Source of the DNA: Fimbriimonadales bacterium
Lineage (GTDB): Bacteria; Armatimonadota; Fimbriimonadia; Fimbriimonadales; GBS-DC
Assembly: GCA_026416655.1 (NCBI GenBank)
Contig: JAOAES010000224.1
Span: 1 to 12,107 of the forward strand
Direction: 5' to 3'
DNA length: 12,107 nucleotides
Below, piece by piece: positions 6,563-12,107 of the stretch. The position numbers and the translations under genes were made by a program. Within the stretch, counting starts at the first letter, position 1. Every line of letters starts with the position of its first letter. The notes beneath the pieces are model-generated. The model did no database searches. It was given only the letters and a program-made list of their open reading frames with translations, and had not been told where the DNA came from.

Positions 6563-9500
6563 TCGTCTCCCCTATTATCTCCAGCGTCGCTGCGGCGGGG
6601 TTCACGATGCGCACGATTACGCCCAGCGCATGCTCCGCCCAGCCCGATTGAGGCGACGCCAGCTGCCAGATGAGCGTGTCCATGTCGTCCACTTTGGGCA
6701 GCTCCACCCCGTTCAGGCGCACAGCGGACGGCGAGCGCACCCCCGCAATCAACACATAGAGCGCGGGCAGGTCGCTCGCGGGCGCGGTCAGTTCAATACG
6801 CAGTCGCCCCTCTTGCAGCAATGCCGACTGTAAACCCGGCGCAGTAATCGCCAGCAATCGCCCCTCCTCGCGCACCACCTGCGTCTGTGGCTCGATGGAG
6901 AAGCCCAGCCGCTGCGCAATGCACGGCGCAATCAGGCGCGGGTTCAAGTCCCACGTATACTCCTCCGTGTTGCGGGGGATGTTGAAAGCGTCGGGGTAGA
7001 AGCCCTCGCGGTTCGCACGGCGGTCGGAGACCCACTCCTGCTGTTGCACGGCGCAGAGGGTAATCGTGTCGGCGAGCCGTTTCCAGTCCCGTTCAGGAGC
7101 CAGCGGCGCGAGCCGATAGAGCGTGTTCGCGTAGACCAGCCCGTTCCACTGCACCGCGACGCCGAACCAGGACTGCTGGCTCAGCCATGTGACGCCGAAC
7201 ACGGGGATGCTCGCGCCGCGCATAATCGGCTTGTCCGGGGTATGCCAGAGGTAGATGAAAGGGGTTCCGCGCAACGCCCATACCTCCGCTTGACGGAGCA
7301 TTGCAGGGTCGCCCGTGAGCGCGTGCGCGTGCAGGTAGGTCATCACCCCATACGCCGCGGCGAGCAGGTCGGGCACATGCAGGGGCAGCTCCCATGTCTG
7401 TGCGCCTTCGGGGCGTCGCTGCGTTGCCAGATAGCGCAGGCTGCGCGTCAGGCTCTCGCGGGCGTCGGGCTGCAGGCTCATGCGCGCCCAGCGTCCCACG
7501 CGCGCGGCGAACTGACCGCTCCAGCCGCTGCTGCTATCGCCCGGCTTACCGAACACCGCATGGCGCGGCGTATCGGGCTGCCACGCCCAGCTCCCATCTT
7601 CGCGCTGCCTCTGGATGAGCGACTCCACATACTTTTGCTCAGTCTCTAACGCGCTGGGCAGCCCGCCCACATAAAACGCCATCTCCAGCCCATGTTGCCC
7701 TCTCGGTCGGGCATCGATGGCGGCGCGCACTTGCTCAATCGCCTGACGCCGCCGCAGGTCTTCGGGGAACAGCCGATGCCCCAACGCCCACAGCCCCAGC
7801 GCGACTTCAGGGTCATAGTAGATGGGTCCCGTGTTCGTATGTCGCCACGCCTTCTGCGAAGCGTCATAGCTATTGAGCAAGCCCTGCACGGTGAGCTGGA
7901 GCGCGGCGAAGTCGTTGCGCTGGGGCGCGGGCGGCGAGGGCATCCCCACCCGCGACAGGTACTGCTCCATCGCCTGAACCACCTCGCCGGCGTCGGTGCG
8001 CACCTGTAGCGTGGCTTGAAGCAGCGCGGTCTCCCCCTTGAGCAGGCGGAACGGCTCCCGCGCCTGCTGCGAATTCTCATCTGCCCAGCGGGGGATACTC
8101 GGAACCCACAGGGCGAAGCGATGGTTCGCGCCGCCTTCCAGAAAGTTCGGCGAGGCGAACAGCGCGTTCGGCGCACGCAGCACGCCCGACCAGCCCTGCG
8201 TCGGGTCCCACTCCATGCTCACCATGTAGGCGCGCCAGCGCACTGCCATCAGCGGGGCGGTGATTTTGTAGGGATCGGGCGAAAAGCGCAGGTCAAACGG
8301 CGGCGCGGCGAACGCCGAACCCGACGAACGCTCCTCGCCCAGCAGATACTCCAACCCGGGAAACAGGGCTTCATCTTTCGCATCGCCGAAGCTGCCGTCG
8401 CCCACGCGCCAGTCGGGGAAGCGGAACCGATACAGGTGCGAGTCCACCTCCGCGACCAGTCGCCCGGTGCAGCGCAATCGGTCGCCTTCCAGTCGGTACT
8501 CCAGCGTGGCGCGCGCGGTCAGCCCCATCTTGCCCTGCAGAATCAGGCGCATCGTAGCAGAGTCGGCGGTTATGCTCTCCAGGGTGAACGCCTGTGGCTT
8601 TGGTGGACCGCCTTCCACATTCAGAATCGCGTCGGCTAAGGGCGCACTGCTGGCGACGGGAACCCACGCATCGCCCTGCTTCGCAAAGAGCCGCGCGGCG
8701 TGCCCCCCTGCGGAAGCGGGGCTAATCACCAAGCGCAATCGCTCGTTTTGCAATACGCCCGAACCGTTCTCCGCGCGGGCAAGCGTTCCCGAACTCGGCA
8801 GATTCGGCACAGGCGTCGCGACGACGGGCGCGAGAATCGCGGCGTCGTTGCCCGCTCCACTGCGCAGGATCAGGCTCAGACGCGGCTTTGCGCCCACCCG
8901 CACCCGAAATCGCGTCTCCACCACGCCGTTCGGCGGCAATAAGTCGGCGTTCACTTCAGGGCGACCCAATAGCTCCACATCCCCCAGCGACTGCGCCGTC
9001 AGCTGGATGCGGTCGTTCTGCCATGTGCCCGCGCCGATGTTGCGGATGCGCGCCAGAATCTCGGTCGTCTCGCCAGGGTTCAGCACGGCGCGTCGTGCAG
9101 CAACGGTTTCAAGGCGCAAGCGCGGCTGCAACGGATACACCCGCGCCGCCGACTCGGGCTGCAACTCGGTCAGCGTTGCGCCGCGTGCGCCCGCGAACGC
9201 ATAGCGCAGCCACAACACACCGCTTTCGGGAATCGTCGCCTGAAGCGGCGCATGGTCGGTCGCATCGAGCGTGAACTGGTCGCCCGCCCTGCCGCGCACC
9301 TCCAGCACGCCCTCAGGCGGCAGGGCGCGCCCCACCTTCAGCACGAACCGCTCGCGCAGGCGCAACACCTGTGCCTCCGCAAAATACGCCCAGTCATAAC
9401 TCGCGTTGCCCTTCGAGTCCGTCTCGAACGCCACACGCACCGTCTTACCCGCGTAGGGCGTTAGGTTCACCGACAGGGCGCGCCAGCCTGAAGTGGTGCA

Positions 9501-9881
9501 GTCCACCTCCGCCGCGAGTTGATTGTCGACATAAATCCGCGCCAATACGCCGTTATGGGGGTTCTGCGGGTCGTCGCGGCGGGCGTTGTCGTCCACGCCT
9601 GCCCACGCCGTTAGCACGAGCAGGTCACCCTCATTCACCGCAGGCAAAGTGACCTGAAACTCGTTGCGGGCAGGGCGCGCGCCAGGATGGAGAAACCCCG
9701 CCCGCATCGGCGCGCCGCCCGATGACACCCTCCGCACGCTTGGGGGCGCAGTCGCGTTCGAGACCTGTCCTTGCCCCCAACGCGCTGTCAAATCGTCCAG
9801 CACATGCACGCCGTCGGAATAGGGCTGCGAAAACGCCATCGTCGTAAGGAGCCAAACAGATATGAACCAGAAGGCTTTCAC
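6495..9881 (-). CDS. Large secreted multidomain protein, possible glycan-active
   Basis: I do not recognise a characterised family. The 1128 residues start with a signal peptide (hydrophobic FWFISVWLLTTMAF, likely cleavage near FSQ). Regions, from residue pattern: 25-175, a jelly-roll-like domain with TAWAGVDDN, ARIYVDNQLAAEVDCTT and VRVAFETDSKGNASYDWAYF, as in carbohydrate-binding or lectin folds; 250-345, a CARDB-like beta domain (LNPGETTEILARIRNIGAGTW); 375-630, a larger beta-sandwich; 650-960, an Ala/Leu/Trp-rich helical region with repeated Gly-Leu/Trp-Ala helices (VALGLWALGHRLF, LIQRQREDGSWAW, LLAAAYGVMTYLHA) like alpha/alpha-toroid glycoside hydrolases or polysaccharide lyases; 1000-1105, a final beta domain. 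Function as a polysaccharide-degrading enzyme is inference from this architecture. The start is uncertain: GTG 9881 has no Shine-Dalgarno nearby, while an in-frame CTG at 9902 is 11 bases from AGGAGG and adds LRRTKKP to the signal peptide (1135 residues). The gene converges on waaA with a 68-bp overlap. Confidence 0.8.
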   Translation of the reverse strand: MKAFWFISVWLLTTMAFSQPYSDGVHVLDDLTARWGQGQVSNATAPPSVRRVSSGGAPMRAGFLHPGARPARNEFQVTLPAVNEGDLLVLTAWAGVDDNARRDDPQNPHNGVLARIYVDNQLAAEVDCTTSGWRALSVNLTPYAGKTVRVAFETDSKGNASYDWAYFAEAQVLRLRERFVLKVGRALPPEGVLEVRGRAGDQFTLDATDHAPLQATIPESGVLWLRYAFAGARGATLTELQPESAARVYPLQPRLRLETVAARRAVLNPGETTEILARIRNIGAGTWQNDRIQLTAQSLGDVELLGRPEVNADLLPPNGVVETRFRVRVGAKPRLSLILRSGAGNDAAILAPVVATPVPNLPSSGTLARAENGSGVLQNERLRLVISPASAGGHAARLFAKQGDAWVPVASSAPLADAILNVEGGPPKPQAFTLESITADSATMRLILQGKMGLTARATLEYRLEGDRLRCTGRLVAEVDSHLYRFRFPDWRVGDGSFGDAKDEALFPGLEYLLGEERSSGSAFAAPPFDLRFSPDPYKITAPLMAVRWRAYMVSMEWDPTQGWSGVLRAPNALFASPNFLEGGANHRFALWVPSIPRWADENSQQAREPFRLLKGETALLQATLQVRTDAGEVVQAMEQYLSRVGMPSPPAPQRNDFAALQLTVQGLLNSYDASQKAWRHTNTGPIYYDPEVALGLWALGHRLFPEDLRRRQAIEQVRAAIDARPRGQHGLEMAFYVGGLPSALETEQKYVESLIQRQREDGSWAWQPDTPRHAVFGKPGDSSSGWSGQFAARVGRWARMSLQPDARESLTRSLRYLATQRRPEGAQTWELPLHVPDLLAAAYGVMTYLHAHALTGDPAMLRQAEVWALRGTPFIYLWHTPDKPIMRGASIPVFGVTWLSQQSWFGVAVQWNGLVYANTLYRLAPLAPERDWKRLADTITLCAVQQQEWVSDRRANREGFYPDAFNIPRNTEEYTWDLNPRLIAPCIAQRLGFSIEPQTQVVREEGRLLAITAPGLQSALLQEGRLRIELTAPASDLPALYVLIAGVRSPSAVRLNGVELPKVDDMDTLIWQLASPQSGWAEHALGVIVRIVNPAAATLEIIGETITARAATVSQAPRTAESPPDAF

Positions 9882-9913
9882 TGGCTTTTTGGTTCGGCGC
9901 AGCGGGCGTGATT

Positions 9914-9919
9914 CCTCCT
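9914..9919 (-). promoter_or_regulatory. Shine-Dalgarno AGGAGG that favours a CTG start
   Basis: On the minus strand a full AGGAGG lies 32 bases before the GTG at 9881 but only 11 bases before an in-frame CTG at 9902-9900. An in-frame TAG immediately precedes GAGGAA, so the frame cannot extend further upstream. The 11-base spacing equals that of the gene at 854. Confidence 0.65.
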
Positions 9920-10087
9920 ATGAACGGGGCTTCAAAAGCTGTCAGCGGGGACGCCGACGACAACAGACCCCGTAGCATCAGCACTTTAGCGGATTTCACG
10001 GTGGGCAGAATCCGGACATTTTTTCCGTAAGCGGCAGCGCCAAAACGAACTCAGATCGCCCCGCCGCGGACAAAATGTCGGAAATTG

Positions 10088-10102
10088 CCCCAAAATTTGG
10101 GG
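10088..10102. repeat. 15-bp palindrome ccccaaaatttgggg
   Basis: A perfect odd palindrome (7-bp arms around A10095) followed by TTTT at 10103-10106. On the plus strand this could act as a small terminator-like hairpin or an operator. It is the first of three consecutive inverted repeats upstream of the gene at 10187. Confidence 0.65.
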
Positions 10103-10110
10103 TTTTAGCC

Positions 10111-10125
10111 TGCAAGAGTCTTGCA
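10111..10125. promoter_or_regulatory. 15-bp palindrome tgcaagagtcttgca, operator-like
   Basis: A perfect odd palindrome (TGCAAGA, G, TCTTGCA), with its centre 23 bp from the preceding one. Its size and position in a divergent promoter region are typical of a dimeric regulator site. Which regulator binds is unknown. Confidence 0.5.
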
Positions 10126-10150
10126 AGACCCGCTTGTGTACTATCTGCGT

Positions 10151-10173
10151 GGCAAGCTTGTGTAGGGCTTGCC
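10151..10173 (+). promoter_or_regulatory. Hairpin abutting the Shine-Dalgarno of the repeat-protein gene
   Basis: ggcaagc (10151-10157) and gcttgcc (10167-10173) form a 7-bp stem with a 9-base loop. The Shine-Dalgarno GAGGAGG (10174-10180) begins on the next base. The hairpin would present or limit the ribosome site in the mRNA, or insulate it from upstream structure. Only the complementarity is seen; an effect is inference. Confidence 0.5.
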
Positions 10174-10180
10174 GAGGAGG
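10174..10180 (+). promoter_or_regulatory. Shine-Dalgarno GAGGAGG
   Basis: It lies 6 bases before ATG 10187, an ideal distance. It fixes the start of the GVxG-repeat gene, which is followed by a clear signal peptide. Confidence 0.85.
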
Positions 10181-10186
10181 TTCACC

Positions 10187-12088
10187 ATGAGAGACTGGTT
10201 GCGGATTATTGGGCTGACGATTGGTTTCGTCGCTGCGGGAATGAACAGCGGATTGGCGCAGGCGTTCACCTTTCAGGGCTACCTGCGCAATACCAGTGGT
10301 ACTCCTTTGAACGGACCCGTGAATATGACCTTTACCCTGTTCAATCATCCGACGAACACAGGCGCAGGCGCACAGGTCGGCTCGCCGATTAGCCTGTCAG
10401 GGGTAAGTGTAAATAATGGCTTGTTCACTGTCGAGCTGAACTTCGGGAATGTGTGGGATGGCTCCGACCGCTGGCTGCAGATACAGGTGGGGTCGCAGGT
10501 GCTTTCACCGCGCGTGAAAATCAACCCCACGCCGTATGCCATTCGCGCCGCTACAGCAGGCACCGCGAACCCGATTGGCGCAGCGGGGGGCGACCTGAGC
10601 GGAACCTACCCGAACCCCACTGTCGCGCGGCTGCAAGGGCGCGCGGTGCATAACGCTGCGCCCGCTGACGGGCAGGTGCTCAAGTGGAGCGCTACCTTCA
10701 ACCGCTGGGAGCCTGCGCCCGACCTGCGCGATGCGTTTTGGCAAGCGTCGGGCAGCAACATCTTCTACAACGCGGGGAATGTGGGCATCGGAACCAACAA
10801 CCCCGCCCATCCACTGCATGTTGTTTCCTCCACAGGAACCATGCCCGTTATCCACGCAGAGTCGGCTACGGCGCATACTGTCATTCAAGGCGTGTCGCTG
10901 GATACCTCTGGGCAGCGTTGGGGCGTGCGCGGCGAGTCGCGGAGCCCCGAAGGTGCGGGCGTAACCGGCTTCAACGGGGTCGCAGGCGGGATAGGCGTGT
11001 TTGGATTCGCCTCCAACAGTAGCGGCGGCGGCATCGGAGTCTGGGGGCTAACCTATGGTGAATTCGGAATCGGCGTCTCGGGTGAATCGAAATCAACAAC
11101 TGGCGTGAGCCACGGCGTGCGGGGGCAAAACAGCAGCACCTCAGGCGACAGTGCAGGTGTGCTGGGTGTGGCGCGCGCAACCAGTGGGTACGCCAGCGGC
11201 GTGCTCGGGATTAGCCGAAGTACCACAGGCAGAGGCGTTACGGGTTTGGTGACATCGTCCACAGGCACGAATGTCGGCGTGTATGGCACGAGCTACAGCC
11301 CTGAGGGTACAGGCGTGTTCGGTTGGGTGAACTCCACGACAGGCGCTACTGTCGGCGTGCGCGGCGAGGGGAACAGCAACGCCTTCGACTCCGCAGGCGT
11401 GCTCGGACAGGCAACCGCTGGTTGGGGCGTACACGGACGCAGCAACACTGGCACTGGCGTGTATGGACTGGGAACCGCCACTTCGGGCTTGAGCTTCGGT
11501 GTCTTTGGCGAAAGCCGTAGCCCTGACGGCACGGGCGTGTATGGCATCCACAACAACTCTGCGGGTACCAGACCCGGGGTGCACGGCATCACGAACTCCA
11601 CCGACGGTAATGCCGTGGGCGTGCTGGGTGAGGTGGCTCCCACTTCGCCGGGCGCCTATTCTGCAGCGGTGCGCGGCATCAATCGTGGCACGGGCGGTTC
11701 CGGCATCGGTGTGTGGGGGTCGCAGGACGGCTCTGGCTGGGGCGTGTACGGCACCAGCGTCTCGGGCATCGGCGTGTACGGCTTGGCAACTGCCACTTCG
11801 GGCGGAACCTACGGTGTGTGGGGGCAAAGCGCCAGCACGGTGGGCACAGGCGTGTTCGGCTGGACAACGGCGACCACAGGCGCCGCCTGGGGCGTGTGGG
11901 GACGCACAGACAGCACTGCCAGCACCGCCTACGGCGTGGTGGGTGAGGAGCCCGGCGGGGGGGCTGGACACGCCATCTTCGCCATAGGCTCGGTTAGCGC
12001 CACTGTCAAATCATTCCCGATAGACCACCCCCTGCGCCCCGAAACGCACTACCTGAACCACTTCTGCGCCGAAGGACCAGAACCATAC
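10187..12088 (+). CDS. Secreted GVxG-repeat fibre/adhesin-like protein, 3' truncated
   Basis: A partial protein of 634 genomic residues; the frame then runs through the adapter as LSLIHI, so the stop lies outside the window. Residues 1-25 are a signal peptide (GFVAAGMNSGLAQA). Residues 26-121 form an N-terminal beta domain (FTFQGYLRNTSGTPLNGPVN to SPRVKINPTPYAIRA). Then come GGDLSGTYPNPTVARLQG (134-151) and NVGIGTNNPAHPLHVV (198-213), motifs shared with phage tail-fibre-like and bacterial surface repeat proteins. Residues 246-586 hold 27 Gly-Val-x-Gly motifs (one is Ala-Val-Arg-Gly), where x is often Y, W, F, R or L. Spacing is 10, 12, 14 or 16 residues in 25 of 26 steps. The end, SFPIDHPLRPETHYLNHF (609-626), resembles the SFxIDHPL..P....L.H motif of the C-terminal domain of such proteins, so probably most of the repeat region is present. 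Role as a surface fibre, S-layer component or adhesin is inference. The minus-strand frame opposite is a shadow. Confidence 0.88.
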
Positions 12089-12107
12089 CTGTCTCTTATA
12101 CACATCT
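12089..12107 (-). other. Tn5/Nextera mosaic-end adapter (right), not genomic
   Basis: The last 19 bases, ctgtctcttatacacatct, are the reverse complement of the first 19 and equal the Nextera read-through adapter. They are translated in the open frame as LSLIHI, a common adapter artefact in predicted proteins. Genomic sequence ends at 12088. Confidence 0.97.

Noticed and set aside
9631..9999. Minus-strand frame of 122 residues beginning MKSAKVLMLRG, overlapping the start of the secreted gene
   Set aside because: Its beginning looks slightly leader-like, but it has no Shine-Dalgarno, most of it lies over the well-supported frame, and its later sequence is Arg/Ala/Cys-rich shadow composition.
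10922..11944. Possible CRISPR or tandem DNA repeat in the GVxG region
   Set aside because: The periodicity is at protein level only. The DNA units differ in length and sequence, there are no conserved repeats with unique spacers, and the frame is open throughout.
11141..11971. A 276-residue open frame on the minus strand opposite the repeat protein
   Set aside because: It is rich in His, Ala and Cys in the pattern expected from reading GVxG codons backwards, has no ribosome site, and the plus frame has a signal peptide and known motifs.

Overview
The window is one insert bounded by sequencing adapter. Bases 1-19 and 12089-12107 are the two inward-facing copies of the 19-bp Tn5/Nextera mosaic end, so only 20-12088 is genomic. 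The insert is GC-rich and carries a KDO transferase (waaA), a predicted outer-membrane beta-barrel and flagellar rod genes, so it comes from a diderm, flagellated bacterium. The mix of these genes with a secreted CBM9/DUF5916 barrel, a giant secreted modular protein and a Gly-Val-x-Gly repeat protein resembles Armatimonadota or a similar poorly cultured phylum. That placement is inference, because no rRNA or marker gene is present.

Layout, left to right. (1) 60-610: a decayed insertion-sequence transposase of IS4-superfamily type, with an in-frame stop, a frameshift, an inferred internal deletion and a lost C-terminus; a 12-bp inverted repeat brackets its start. (2) 854-2848: an exported CBM9-like/DUF5916 outer-membrane protein with a strong Shine-Dalgarno. 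(3) 2897-4423: flgF-like and flgG distal rod genes. (4) 4424-4601: a non-coding gap with a degenerate hairpin repeat and a TATAAT box placed for leaderless transcription. (5) 4602-6562: a DUF374 acyltransferase and waaA overlapping by ATGA, a small lipid A/LPS-core operon. (6) 6495-9881 (minus): a secreted protein of about 1130 residues, convergent with waaA and overlapping its end by 68 bp. (7) 9903-10186: a divergent intergenic region with three successive perfect inverted repeats. (8) 10187 to the insert end: a secreted GVxG-repeat protein, cut off by the adapter.

Most genes concern the cell envelope or surface: two exported proteins, a surface-fibre-like repeat protein, rod parts of the flagellum, and lipid A/core biosynthesis. 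I found no defence system, CRISPR array, tRNA or rRNA. The most interesting signals are the strikingly even spacing of the GVxG motifs, a probable CTG start on the large secreted gene, leaderless-type promoters on the genes lacking a Shine-Dalgarno, and the palindrome cluster in the divergent promoter region.
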